NCBI GenBank assembly: GCA_002386585.1
Contig: DGIZ01000068.1
Coordinates: forward strand, 1-30,686
Reading direction: 5' to 3'
DNA length: 30,686 bases
Origin: Brevundimonas sp. UBA4609
GTDB taxonomy: Bacteria; Pseudomonadota; Alphaproteobacteria; Caulobacterales; Caulobacteraceae
Shown: positions 9,595 through 17,524 of the stretch, one piece after another
How positions within the stretch are numbered: position 1 is the stretch's first letter
Layout: every line of letters starts with the position of its first letter
The notes under the pieces: generated by a model
The model's input: only the letters and a program-made list of their open reading frames with translations
Databases searched by the model: none
What the model was told of the DNA's origin: nothing
Position numbers and translations under genes: made by a program

Positions 9595-10152
9595 CGCCCT
9601 GAGGAACAGGACGCGCGCGGCGCCGTAGTCGCGCGCGTCCAACCGCTCATAGCCGGGCGTGTCGATCTCGGGCTCGTCCGAGCCGCGCTCGAACACCACG
9701 ACAGCGCCCGGCGCCAGCCAGCCGCCCTCCAGCAACCGCGCCAGCGTCTGCTCGCCCAGACCTTTGGCATAGGGCGGGTCCAGAAAGGCCAGTGTGAAGG
9801 CTTCCCCCGCCGAGCCGGGACGCGGCCCTAGATCGGTCGCGCTGCGCCGATGCACCCGGCACCGGCCGAACAGGCCATAGGCGTCCATGTTCTCGCGGAT
9901 CGCGCCGCGCGCGCCGTCGTCCGTGTCCACGAACAAGCAGAAGGCCGCCCCGCGCGACAGGGCTTCGAACCCCAGCGCGCCAGAGCCGGCGTACAGGTCG
10001 ATCACCCGCGCCTCATGCAGACCATCAGCCCAGGGGGCGTGCTCCAGCACGTTGAAGATCGCCTGACGCGCCCGATCCGAGGTCGGGCGCGTGTTCTGTC
10101 CCTCGGGCGTGACGATGGCGCGTCCCTTCAGACTGCCCGCTACGATGCGCAT
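9577..10152 (-). CDS. rsmD: 16S rRNA (guanine-966-N2)-methyltransferase RsmD
   Basis: 191 residues with the family N-terminus MRIVAGSLKGR and the TRPTSDRARQAIFNVL block (residues 22-37). The SAM-binding region is VIDLYAGSGALGFEALSRG and the catalytic motif is DPPY (in FLDPPYAKGL). It methylates G966 of 16S rRNA during small-subunit assembly. It starts 3 bp after the stop of the RluB-type gene, so the two RNA-modifying genes form one unit. Its 3' end overlaps yjhX by 18 bp in convergent orientation. Confidence 0.95.
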   Translation of the reverse strand: MRIVAGSLKGRAIVTPEGQNTRPTSDRARQAIFNVLEHAPWADGLHEARVIDLYAGSGALGFEALSRGAAFCLFVDTDDGARGAIRENMDAYGLFGRCRVHRRSATDLGPRPGSAGEAFTLAFLDPPYAKGLGEQTLARLLEGGWLAPGAVVVFERGSDEPEIDTPGYERLDARDYGAARVLFLRASEASA

Positions 10153-10155
10153 GGA

Positions 10156-11649
10156 TCAACCGCGCCCGCGCGGGCCGCCGCGACCGCCGCCGCCCGAAGG
10201 CTTGCCTCCGAAGGGTTTGCCGCCGCGCGGACCGCCAGGCCGGTCGCCCGAGCGCTCGCCAAAGCGATCATTGGAACGCGCATCGGAACGCCCGCCGGCG
10301 CCGCTCGGGCGGCCGAAAGGCTTATTGCCAGGCTTCCCGCCCGGACGGCCGCCCTTGGCCGGGCCGCGACGGTCGTCGATGAACTGGTCCGCACGCGGTT
10401 CGCGCGGCTTGAACGGGCGGCGCGGACGGTCATCGTTCCCAGCACCTTCGCCCTCGCCCGGACGAGCGCGCGGTTTGAAGGTCTTGGAATGCTCGAATTT
10501 CGGCTTGGCCTTGGCCCAGCCTTCCTTGCGGGCGGGCTTGCCGAACTCGGCGCCTGCTTCCGCAGCCGTTTCGGCGGCGCGGACACGGCTGGGCTTGCGC
10601 GACGGGTCCGACATGGCCGAGCCGGACTTGCCGCGCACGATCGGCGTGCCGGTGCGGCGGCCGGGAACCGGCGCGGGCGTCTCGACCGTATTGCCGGTCG
10701 GCAGGTTCTCGGGGCGGATATGATCGGCCAGCATCTCGCGGATCACGCGCGGGCCGACTTCCTCGACCGCGCCGACCGGCAGAGTGCCGAGCTGGAACGG
10801 ACCGTAGGCCAGGCGGATCAGGCGGTTGACCGTCAGGCCGACGCTCTCCAGCACCTTGCGAACCTCGCGGTTCTTGCCCTCGGTGATCTGGACGCTGAGC
10901 CACAGGTTCGCCGAGGACTTCTCGCCCTCGGCCTTTTCCTTGGCCTTGTCGATGGTGGCCTCGACCGGGCCATAGCGCACGCCGTCGACGACGACGCCGT
11001 CCTTCAGCTTGTCCAACTGCGCCTGGGTGATGCGGCCGCGCGCCCGGGCGCGATACTGGCGCACCAGCGCCGTGTCCGGCAGCTCCAGCGCCCGGCTCAG
11101 TTCGCCGTCGTTGGTCAGCAGCAGCAGGCCTTCGGTCGCGAGATCGAGACGACCGACCGAGATCACGCGCGGCAAGCCGCTGGGCAGGGCGTCGAACACG
11201 GTCGGGCGGCCCGCCGGGTCGTTGTGGCTGGTGATCAGGCCCGCAGGCTTGTGATAGCGCCAGACGCGCGTCGCCTGTGCGGCCCCGATCGGCTTGCCGT
11301 CGACGGTGATCTTGTCGTCGCGTTTCACCAGCACGGCGGGCGTGTCCAGGATGCGGCCGTTCACCGCCACCTTGCCCAGACCGATCAGCCGCTCGACCTC
11401 GCGACGCGAGGCGATGCCCGCGCGGGCCATGGCCTTGGCGATTCGTTCGGTGCGTTCCGGCGCCTTGGCTTCAGGCCTAGGCTTGCCGCCTGATCGACCC
11501 TCGGCCCGGTCGCGGGGCTTCCCGCCCGGCTTGCCGTCCTTGTCAAAGGGCTTTCGCGGGCCCTTGTCGGCGAAATTGCGGGGACCGCGCGCGCCGTCGT
11601 CTTGACGGGAGCGGGGCTTCTTGTCGTTGTCTTTGGGATGGCGATCCAT
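10156..11649 (-). CDS. rluB: RluB/RsuA-family rRNA pseudouridine synthase with long basic Gly-rich tails
   Basis: 497 residues, about twice the usual RluB length because of disordered ends. Residues 1-65 are Lys/Arg/Gly/Asp-rich. An S4 RNA-binding domain follows (about 67-113: RIAKAMARAGIASRREVERL). The catalytic domain runs from about 127 to 300 with GRLDLATEGLLLLTNDGEL and nucleophile Asp169. From about residue 310 to the end is a low-complexity tail full of GKP, GGR and RPG repeats. The core should make pseudouridine in 23S rRNA; the exact site (RluB U2605 or a relative) is not proven by motif. The ATG at 11649 lies inside the divergent tadA start: the two genes share 12 bp at their 5' ends. 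rsmD follows after 3 bp. Confidence 0.9.
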   Translation of the reverse strand: MDRHPKDNDKKPRSRQDDGARGPRNFADKGPRKPFDKDGKPGGKPRDRAEGRSGGKPRPEAKAPERTERIAKAMARAGIASRREVERLIGLGKVAVNGRILDTPAVLVKRDDKITVDGKPIGAAQATRVWRYHKPAGLITSHNDPAGRPTVFDALPSGLPRVISVGRLDLATEGLLLLTNDGELSRALELPDTALVRQYRARARGRITQAQLDKLKDGVVVDGVRYGPVEATIDKAKEKAEGEKSSANLWLSVQITEGKNREVRKVLESVGLTVNRLIRLAYGPFQLGTLPVGAVEEVGPRVIREMLADHIRPENLPTGNTVETPAPVPGRRTGTPIVRGKSGSAMSDPSRKPSRVRAAETAAEAGAEFGKPARKEGWAKAKPKFEHSKTFKPRARPGEGEGAGNDDRPRRPFKPREPRADQFIDDRRGPAKGGRPGGKPGNKPFGRPSGAGGRSDARSNDRFGERSGDRPGGPRGGKPFGGKPSGGGGRGGPRGRG

Positions 11650-12132
11650 GATGAGCGGTTCATGAGCATGGCGCTCGATCTGGCGCAAGCGGCGGCTGAA
11701 GCCGGCGAGGTGCCGGTCGGCGCGGTAATTGTCGATGAAACGACCGGCGAAGTCCTTGGGCGTGGGCAAAACGGCCCCATTACGGCCCATGATCCGACCG
11801 CACATGCGGAGATCATCGCCCTGCGCGATGCAGCGGCGAAGTTGCAGAATTATCGCCTTACGGACCTGACCCTCTATGTCACGCTCGAGCCATGCGCCAT
11901 GTGCGCGGGCGCCATCAGCCACGCTCGCATCGGCCGCGTGGTCTGGGGCGCGGATGATCCCAAGGGCGGCGCCGTCATCAGCGGCGGGCGTTTCTTCGAC
12001 CAGCCGACCTGCCACTGGCGACCACAGGTCGAGGGCGGCGTCCTGGCCGATCCGGCGGCCGACATGCTGCGCGGCTTCTTCCGCTCACGCAGGAAATCCC
12101 GCACAGGAACGACGGGCGACGCAGGGCGTTGA
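11638..12132 (+). CDS. tadA: tRNA-specific adenosine deaminase TadA
   Basis: 164 residues. It deaminates the wobble adenosine of tRNA-Arg(ACG) to inosine. Zinc-site residues are visible: HAE (His56, catalytic Glu58) and PCAMC (Cys86, Cys89), together with the family block HDPTAHAEIIALRDA and the NYRL and ARIGRVVWGA motifs. ATG at 11638 (MAIHDERFMSMALDLA) is preferred because the preceding helix aligns with the family N-terminus; ATG at 11662 is a shorter alternative. With the first start the gene overlaps the divergent pseudouridine synthase by 12 bp over the near-palindrome ATGGCGATCCAT, so each gene's leader lies in the other's coding sequence. Confidence 0.93.
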   Translation: MAIHDERFMSMALDLAQAAAEAGEVPVGAVIVDETTGEVLGRGQNGPITAHDPTAHAEIIALRDAAAKLQNYRLTDLTLYVTLEPCAMCAGAISHARIGRVVWGADDPKGGAVISGGRFFDQPTCHWRPQVEGGVLADPAADMLRGFFRSRRKSRTGTTGDAGR

Positions 12133-12164
12133 GCCTTCAAGCTTGACCTTGAGAGGGGCCCCCC

Positions 12165-12575
12165 TTGCCGACCCGTATCCTCTGGCCCGCCATCGCCGCC
12201 CTGGTTCTATTGTCCGGCTGCGGCCCTGAACCGCGCAAGGCCCCCACAGATGGCGAAGAGGTGCGCGAGCGCGCTGTCGAGGCCCAAACCGCGCGCCGAC
12301 GCACCGGCGCCGAACTTCAGGACCGAGCCCTGAACCGCGTCGTCCACGCCGTCTACCTGTGCAACAATTCCGAACGTCTGTCGGTCGACTTCGACAATCC
12401 GCGCCAGATGGCGACTGTGCGCAACTCCAGCGGCGAGGCGGTCGACCTGTACCAGGAGCGCGCCGCCGACGGCATATGGTATCGCGCCTCGGGCTATGAA
12501 CTGCGCGGCAAGGGCGTCATGGCCACCTGGACCGCCGCCGACCGCGAACCGACCGAATGCCGGGCGGTGGACTAG
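12165..12575 (+). CDS. MliC-like lipoprotein (c-type lysozyme inhibitor family)
   Basis: 136 residues starting at TTG 12165, with GAGAGGGG upstream. The signal sequence ends in LSGC, lipid Cys19. After a charged helix (about 25-58) comes a small beta domain, YLCNNSERLSVDF to ASGYELRGKGVMATW, ending in ECRAVD. Cys66 and Cys132 would form the single disulfide typical of MliC. MliC proteins sit in the periplasm or outer membrane and block host c-type lysozyme or bind peptidoglycan-related ligands. The start codon is inferred, since no ATG precedes the signal sequence. The stop codon overlaps that of the convergent GNAT gene (4 bp shared). Confidence 0.72.
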   Translation: MPTRILWPAIAALVLLSGCGPEPRKAPTDGEEVRERAVEAQTARRRTGAELQDRALNRVVHAVYLCNNSERLSVDFDNPRQMATVRNSSGEAVDLYQERAADGIWYRASGYELRGKGVMATWTAADREPTECRAVD

Positions 12576-13159
12576 GCGGGGCTCCCCAACCGTTCGTCGA
12601 GTCGCTGCCGCACCTCGGGCCAGTCTTCGTCCAGTATGGCGAACTGAGCCGTATCCCGCGCCCGGCCCGTCCAGGTGACCTTATGCTTGCGCAGCACGCC
12701 TTCAAAGGTCGCGCCCAGCTTGCGGATAGCGGCCTGGCTGGCCGCGTTCAGGGCGTCGGTGATGATCTCCACCCGGATCGCCCCGTTCGAGAAGGCGTAG
12801 TCCAGCAACAGTCGCTTGCACGCCGGATTGATCGACCCGCCCCGCGCCTCGGGCCGATAGAAGGTCGAACCGACCTCGCAGCGCCGATGCTCGGGCCTGA
12901 TCTCATAGAGGCTGGTCGTGCCGACGACCGCCCCGTCGCTGCACCGTCTGACCGCGTAAGCGATGCGCGAACCCGCCGTCATCGCCCTCAGCGCCGCGTC
13001 CCACCAGTCGTCGAAATGCGCGCCATAGGCGGCGGCGACCATGCCGTTCCAGGCGTCCGCGTCACAGTCCAGCGCCGCCCTCACCTCTTCCTTCAACGCC
13101 TCGCTGAACGGCTCCAGTCGCACGAAGGCGTCTTCCAGGGCGATCGGCGACAGCTTCAC
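12572..13159 (-). CDS. GNAT-family N-acetyltransferase (RimJ/RimL type)
   Basis: 195 residues with the Acetyltransf_3 pattern. An N-terminal strand, VRLEPF, is followed by [10 protein letters not shown] and [14 protein letters not shown] (about 106-119) as the acceptor side. The acetyl-CoA region includes [13 protein letters not shown], and [21 protein letters not shown] is typical of RimJ/RimL relatives. It probably acetylates an amine on a protein N-terminus or a small molecule. Start is GTG at 13159 overlapping the aroB stop as GTGA, indicating coupling to aroB. Substrate cannot be told from sequence. Confidence 0.88.
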   Translation of the reverse strand: MKLSPIALEDAFVRLEPFSEALKEEVRAALDCDADAWNGMVAAAYGAHFDDWWDAALRAMTAGSRIAYAVRRCSDGAVVGTTSLYEIRPEHRRCEVGSTFYRPEARGGSINPACKRLLLDYAFSNGAIRVEIITDALNAASQAAIRKLGATFEGVLRKHKVTWTGRARDTAQFAILDEDWPEVRQRLDERLGSPA

Positions 13160-14262
13160 GCCGCGCCTTCTTCGATCAGGAAGGCGCGCACCGTCTCGGC
13201 GTCGACGTTCTTGTCTGTGAAGGCGTCGCCCACCGCCCGCGCCAGGATCAGGGTCAGGCGCCCGCCCTCGGCCTTCTTGTCCCCCGCCATGCGGGCGATC
13301 AGGGCGTCAGCGGCGAAACCGTGCTCCACGTCCGACAATCGCGTCGGCAGGCCCGCCGCGCGAATGCCCGCTTCGGCCCGCTCGGCCTCGGCCGCCGGGC
13401 ACAGCCCCTGCCGCGCCGAATAGCGGAAGGCCATGGCGCAGCCCAGCGCCACCGCCTCGCCGTGGGTCAGTGTCTCGTCGAACGCCAGTTCAGCCTCCAG
13501 CGCGTGGCCGAAGGTGTGGCCGAGGTTCAGCAGGGCGCGACGGCCCGCCTCCTTCTCATCCTCGCCGACGATCTGGGCCTTGATCTCGACCGAGCGGATC
13601 ACGGCCCGTTCCAGCGCATCCGGGTCGCCCTGAGCTCCCGAAGCACCCTCGCCGCCTAGCCAGTCGAAGAAGGCCGCGTCGCAGATCAGCCCGTGTTTCA
13701 GCACCTCGGCCCAGCCCGAACGCACCTGCCGCACCGGCAGGGTGGCCAGGGCCTCGATGTCCGCCAGCACCCGGCGCGGTTGGTGGAAGGCGCCGATCAG
13801 GTTCTTGCCGCGCGGGGTGTCGATCGCCGTCTTGCCGCCGACCGAGGAATCCACCTGAGCCAGCAGGGTGGTCGGAATCTGCACGAAGTCGACGCCGCGC
13901 ATGAACAGGGCCGCCGCCAGACCCGCCAGGTCACCCACCACGCCGCCGCCCAGGGCGACGACCATGCTCTTGCGGTCCAGACCCCCGGCCAGCAGCCGGT
14001 CCAGCACGGCCTCAAGCTGTTCGAACGACTTGGACGCCTCTCCCGCCGGAACGGTGACGATCCCCGTCGCCAGGCCAGCCGCCGCCAGAGAGGCGCGCAC
14101 CGTCTCGCCGTGAATCGCCGCCACCGTCTCGTCGCTGACGATAAAGGCGCGCGTCGGCTTCAGCGCCGCGACCTCCGCCCCCGCCGTCTTCAGCAGGCCG
14201 CGCCCGACGACCACCTCATAGGGGGCGAAGGCGCCGCCCGCGACCGGGATCGTCGTGGTCAT
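13156..14262 (-). CDS. aroB: 3-dehydroquinate synthase
   Basis: 368 residues, second step of the shikimate pathway (DAHP to 3-dehydroquinate; NAD and metal dependent). Characteristic blocks are [19 protein letters not shown] and the following [21 protein letters not shown]. The metal-site segments are [23 protein letters not shown] and THGEAVALG. Its ATG overlaps the aroK stop by 4 bp (ATGA), and its own stop overlaps the GNAT GTG, so aroK-aroB-GNAT form one coupled minus-strand unit. Confidence 0.97.
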   Translation of the reverse strand: MTTTIPVAGGAFAPYEVVVGRGLLKTAGAEVAALKPTRAFIVSDETVAAIHGETVRASLAAAGLATGIVTVPAGEASKSFEQLEAVLDRLLAGGLDRKSMVVALGGGVVGDLAGLAAALFMRGVDFVQIPTTLLAQVDSSVGGKTAIDTPRGKNLIGAFHQPRRVLADIEALATLPVRQVRSGWAEVLKHGLICDAAFFDWLGGEGASGAQGDPDALERAVIRSVEIKAQIVGEDEKEAGRRALLNLGHTFGHALEAELAFDETLTHGEAVALGCAMAFRYSARQGLCPAAEAERAEAGIRAAGLPTRLSDVEHGFAADALIARMAGDKKAEGGRLTLILARAVGDAFTDKNVDAETVRAFLIEEGAA

Positions 14263-14828
14263 GACTGGGTCTCCTGCCGTCCGAACCGGCGCAACTGTTT
14301 CAGGATGGCCTCGACAGCCTGAGCGTGCGATCCGCCGCCCACATCGACGGTCAGATCGGCCTCGCCGTAGATGGGATAGCGCGCCTTGGCCAAGTCGTTT
14401 AGGGCCGTCAGAGGATCACGATTGCGCAGCAGCGGCCGGGTATCGCGCCGCCCCACCCGCTCGGCGATCACTTTCAGATCGGCTCGCATCCAGACGCTGA
14501 CGGCGTGCTGCTTCATCAGGGCGCGGGTGTCGGCGTTGAGCACAGCCCCGCCCCCGGTCGCCAGCACGATCGGCGGCCCTTCCAGCAGGCGTTTCATGAC
14601 CCGCGCCTCGCCCGCACGGAATTCCGCCTCGCCGCGCGTGGCGAAGATTTCGCTGACGGTCATGCCCGCCGCTTCCTCGATCACCTGATCGCCGTCGGCG
14701 AACGGCAAGCCCAGCCGCGCGGCCAGACGGCGCCCCACAGTCGATTTCCCGACGCCCATCAGCCCCACCAGAGCTATGGTGCGGACCGAAGACAGCGGGA
14801 AGGAATCAGGCGAGGCGTCGGAAGGCAT
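14259..14828 (-). CDS. aroK: Shikimate kinase
   Basis: 189 residues. It phosphorylates shikimate with ATP. The P-loop GLMGVGKST is at residues 22-30. The shikimate-binding ATGGGAV and the lid region with [10 protein letters not shown] follow. ATG at 14828 is chosen because it leaves a short N-terminal arm of ordinary length. In-frame codons further upstream would run into the divergent xerD start and show no family similarity. It is the first gene of the aroK-aroB-GNAT unit and is divergent from xerD with an 84-bp gap. Confidence 0.95.
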   Translation of the reverse strand: MPSDASPDSFPLSSVRTIALVGLMGVGKSTVGRRLAARLGLPFADGDQVIEEAAGMTVSEIFATRGEAEFRAGEARVMKRLLEGPPIVLATGGGAVLNADTRALMKQHAVSVWMRADLKVIAERVGRRDTRPLLRNRDPLTALNDLAKARYPIYGEADLTVDVGGGSHAQAVEAILKQLRRFGRQETQS

Positions 14829-14912
14829 GGTCCGTATACCCTCTACACCAGACGCCGCCCTGCTCCACATCCCACAAGCAACGATTGGCCAGAAGAGACG
14901 ACCTGACGCCGC

Positions 14913-15815
14913 ATGACCCCGCAGATCGAAGCCTTCCTGGAGATGATGGCGGTAGAGCGCGACGCCTCGCCCCATACGCTGGCCGCCTATGGTCGCGATC
15001 TGGCGGACGCAGAGACCTGGCTGGGCGACGCCGGCGGCCTAATGAGCGCGCCGCAGGAAGCTCTTGAGGCCTGGTTCGCCGGTCTGTCGCGACGCGGACT
15101 GTCCGCCGCCACGGCCGCGCGACGCCGCGCGTCCGTACGCCAGTTCTATCGTTTCGCCCTGGGCGAGGGTTGGCGCGCCGACGATCCCTCCCGCCGCCTG
15201 GATGCGCCAAAACAGGGCCGCAGCCTGCCCAAGACCCTCAACCGCGACGAGATCGAGGCCCTGCTGACCGCCGCCGGCGCGGCCGACAGCACAGCGGGGC
15301 TGCGCCTGATCGCCCTGGTCGAGATGGCCTACGCCTCGGGCCTGCGGGTGTCGGAACTGCTGGCGCTCAGGGTCGAGGCCGTGCGCCGAGATCCCGCCTA
15401 TCTGATCGTGCGCGGCAAGGGCGGCAAGGAGCGGCTGGCCCCGCTTAACTCCGCCGCGCGCGAGGCGATCAAGGCATGGCTCGACGCCCGCGACGCCGCG
15501 CGAAAGCCGAATGCGCCGGACAGCGTCTGGCTGTTTCCTTCGCACGGAAAGAGCGGCCATCTGACGCCGCGGCGGTTCGCCCAGCTTCTGGATCAGGCGG
15601 CGATCACAGCAGGAATCGACCCGGCCCGCGTCAGCCCCCACGTCCTGCGTCACGCTTTCGCCACCCATCTGCTGGAAGGCGGCGCCGACCTGCGCGTGGT
15701 GCAGACCCTTTTGGTTTTTGATGATACGTCGACCACCGAGATCTACACCCACGTCGCCACGGATCGCTTGGCCCAGGTGGTCCGCGCCAACCACCCCTTG
15801 GCGAAGGACGACTGA
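14913..15815 (+). CDS. xerD: XerD-type tyrosine recombinase with an altered active site
   Basis: 300 residues, the normal XerD length. Residues 1-90 are the SAM-like core-binding domain and 105-295 the catalytic domain. Arg145 (ASGLRVSELL), Lys172 (GKGGKERL), His243 and Arg246 (HVLRHAFATHLL) and the nucleophile Tyr278 (EIYTHV) are present. The family's LLGH block reads LLVF here, so the second histidine (E. coli XerD His270) is Phe269 and the preceding Gly is Val. The seven codons around it (15708-15728) are one-third GC in a GC-rich gene. XerD with XerC resolves chromosome dimers at dif. Gene neighbours (aroK, accA) are usual for alphaproteobacterial xerD. Whether the enzyme is fully active is open. 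Confidence 0.9.
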   Translation: MTPQIEAFLEMMAVERDASPHTLAAYGRDLADAETWLGDAGGLMSAPQEALEAWFAGLSRRGLSAATAARRRASVRQFYRFALGEGWRADDPSRRLDAPKQGRSLPKTLNRDEIEALLTAAGAADSTAGLRLIALVEMAYASGLRVSELLALRVEAVRRDPAYLIVRGKGGKERLAPLNSAAREAIKAWLDARDAARKPNAPDSVWLFPSHGKSGHLTPRRFAQLLDQAAITAGIDPARVSPHVLRHAFATHLLEGGADLRVVQTLLVFDDTSTTEIYTHVATDRLAQVVRANHPLAKDD

Positions 15816-15823
15816 ACCCGCGC

Positions 15824-15850
15824 TTGCTCCGGAACGTTCCCCGCTCTAGG
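15824..15850 (+). promoter_or_regulatory. Possible accA promoter
   Basis: TTGCTCC is followed after 12 bp by GCTCTAGG. Both partly match the Caulobacter housekeeping promoter (TTGACGS, 10-14 bp, GCTANAWC). It lies in the 86-bp xerD-accA gap, upstream of the leader hairpin. Confidence 0.3.
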
Positions 15851-15861
15851 TTCCGCCGCTT

Positions 15862-15895
15862 TCCGTAGCGCCATCGGCGCTTCCTCCTCTACGGA
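15862..15895 (+). promoter_or_regulatory. Two-tier hairpin in the accA leader
   Basis: An outer stem pairs TCCGTAG (15862-15868) with CTACGGA (15889-15895). An inner hairpin AGCGCC-ATC-GGCGCT (15867-15881) stacks within it, sharing its first two bases with the outer arm. The structure ends six nt before the accA ATG, where the ribosome binds, and encloses a TCCTCCT run. Such a fold would limit translation initiation unless opened. Confidence 0.45.
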
Positions 15896-15901
15896 CGCCT
15901 T

Positions 15902-16852
15902 ATGGCCACGCACTATCTCGAATTCGAAAAGCCGATCGCCGAGCTGGACGCCAAGATCGCCGAGCTGTCGCTGCTGGCGCCGACCAGCGGATCGTTCGAG
16001 ACCGAGATCGCCGCCCTGCGCAAGAAGGCCGACGCCATGCGCACCAAGGCCTACGCCAACCTGGACCCGTGGATGCGCACCCAGGTCGCGCGCCACCCGC
16101 AGCGTCCGCACTTCGTGGACTACGTCGACGGCCTGTTCACCGACTTCGTGGAGCTGCACGGTGATCGTCAGTTCGGCGACGACCAGGCCATCCTGGGCGG
16201 CCTGGCCCGCTTCCGGGGCCAGCCGGTCGTGATCATGGGCCATGAAAAGGGCCACGACACCCAGACCCGCATCACCCACAACTTCGGCATGGCCCGCCCC
16301 GAGGGCTATCGCAAGGCCGTCCGCCTGATGGACATGGCCGAGCAGTTCGGCCTGCCGGTCCTGACCTTCGTCGACACCGCCGGCGCCTATCCGGGCCTGG
16401 GCGCCGAAGAGCGCGGCCAGGCCGAGGCCATCGCCCGCTCGACCGAGCGCGGCCTGACCCTGGGCGTGCCCTCCATCGCCACGGTGACGGGTGAAGGCGG
16501 TTCGGGCGGCGCCATCGCCATCGCGGCGGCCAGCCGCGTGCTGATGCTGGAGCACTCCATCTATTCGGTCATCTCGCCGGAAGGCGCGGCGGGCATCCTG
16601 TGGCGCGACGGCACGCGGGCCAAGGACGCCGCCAACGCCATGAAGATCACCGCACCCGACCTGATCGAGCTGAAGATCGTCGATCGCGTGATCCCCGAGC
16701 CCCTGGGCGGCGCCCACGCCGATCGTGAAAAGGCCATCCAGAACGTCGGTCAGGTTCTGGAAGAAGAGCTGAAGGCCATGTCCGGCCTGTCGGCTGAACA
16801 GCTGAAGAAGCAGCGCGCCGACCGCTTCTACGCCATCGGCCGCCTGGGTTGA
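15902..16852 (+). CDS. accA: Acetyl-CoA carboxylase carboxyltransferase, alpha subunit
   Basis: 316 residues, standard length. With AccD it transfers the carboxyl group from biotin-BCCP to acetyl-CoA, making malonyl-CoA for fatty-acid synthesis. The N-terminal helical arm (YLEFEKPIAELDAKIAEL) is typical. The crotonase-like core includes FVDTAGAYPGLGAEERGQ and the GEGGSGGAIAIA glycine-rich stretch, then YSVISPEGAAGILW. The start at 15902 gives MATHYLEFEKP, which matches the family. Its leader carries a strong hairpin. Confidence 0.97.
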   Translation: MATHYLEFEKPIAELDAKIAELSLLAPTSGSFETEIAALRKKADAMRTKAYANLDPWMRTQVARHPQRPHFVDYVDGLFTDFVELHGDRQFGDDQAILGGLARFRGQPVVIMGHEKGHDTQTRITHNFGMARPEGYRKAVRLMDMAEQFGLPVLTFVDTAGAYPGLGAEERGQAEAIARSTERGLTLGVPSIATVTGEGGSGGAIAIAAASRVLMLEHSIYSVISPEGAAGILWRDGTRAKDAANAMKITAPDLIELKIVDRVIPEPLGGAHADREKAIQNVGQVLEEELKAMSGLSAEQLKKQRADRFYAIGRLG

Positions 16853-16948
16853 TCGAAGGCTGATCGCGATTGCGCGGCGACGCAGCGCCGCCGAAACTGA
16901 CGCCATGCGATTCGGTCTGTTTCCTTCCTCACCCCTCGGCAGGCCTCC

Positions 16949-17524
16949 ATGCGCGGCATGAACGGGGTCGGCGAATCCCTGCGCGAAAGCGCGGTGTTCA
17001 ACTTCGACGGCGCGGTGACCATGGTCATCGACGATTCGCCGTTTTCGCTGGAGCTGACCGCCCAGGCCCTGCTCGGTTTCGGCATGAAGGTCCGTCACGC
17101 CTGCGAAAGCGCGGCCGGGGCCATCGCCATACTGCAGAACCATCCGGTCGACCTCATCCTGGTCGACTGCGAGATGCCGGGCATGAGCGGGTATGAGTTC
17201 GTGCGCTGGCTGCGCCGCTCGGGGCTGGATCCGAACGCCTACAGCCCGGTCATCATGACCGCCGCTCACGTGCGCCGCTCCAAGGTGTCGGACGCCCGCG
17301 ACTGCGGCGCCAACTTCCTGATCACCAAGCCGTTCAGCGCGGGCGTTCTGCTGGAACGCATCGTCTGGGTGTCGAGAGACAATCGTCCCTTCCTGGAGGT
17401 GGGCGACTATTTCGGCCCCGACCGCCGCTTCCGAAACGAGCCCTGGCCAGGCCCGGAACGTCGCGCCGAGGAACGTCGAAGAACCGCCTTTGAAAAAGAA
17501 CGCCGCGCGGCGGTAGAGCTATGA
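16949..17524 (+). CDS. Single-domain response regulator with a basic tail
   Basis: 191 residues. A receiver domain occupies about 22-145: acidic pair Asp28/Asp29, phosphoacceptor Asp73 (LVDCEMPGMSG), Thr104 and Lys127 (ITKPFS). There is no DNA-binding domain. The tail (about 150-191) is Arg/Glu-rich with GPDRR and GPERR repeats, then a charged helix. It overlaps the next gene by 4 bp (ATGA), so the two are translated together and probably work together. The ATG at 16949 follows AGG; a second ATG three codons later is possible. A CGGCG/CGCCG hairpin (16875-16890) lies between accA and this gene. No cognate kinase is adjacent; the hybrid kinase at 23.8-25.6 kb is separate. Confidence 0.88.
   Translation: MRGMNGVGESLRESAVFNFDGAVTMVIDDSPFSLELTAQALLGFGMKVRHACESAAGAIAILQNHPVDLILVDCEMPGMSGYEFVRWLRRSGLDPNAYSPVIMTAAHVRRSKVSDARDCGANFLITKPFSAGVLLERIVWVSRDNRPFLEVGDYFGPDRRFRNEPWPGPERRAEERRRTAFEKERRAAVEL

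Noticed and set aside
10156..10710. Tandem DNA repeats or a CRISPR-like array in the GC-rich tail-coding region
   Set aside because: The repetition is at amino-acid level (GKP, GGR) with irregular spacing and no constant repeat-spacer unit.
9850..11493. A 547-codon plus-strand ORF opposite rsmD and the pseudouridine synthase
   Set aside because: It is antisense to two well-recognised genes and spans their junction; composition is Arg/Ala/Gln-rich without domains.
12572..13159. The GNAT gene as the missing YjhQ antitoxin of yjhX
   Set aside because: It is of the RimJ/RimL type, coupled to aroB and 3 kb away on the other strand; nothing links it to yjhX.
15708..15728. A frameshift in xerD explaining the lost LLGH motif
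   Set aside because: The frame is continuous: LLVFDDTSTTEIYTHV keeps correct spacing to Tyr278 and the protein ends normally, so it is a substitution block and not a shift.
15743..17269. A 508-codon minus-strand ORF opposite accA
   Set aside because: It is the shadow of accA and of the response regulator; no start signal or domain.
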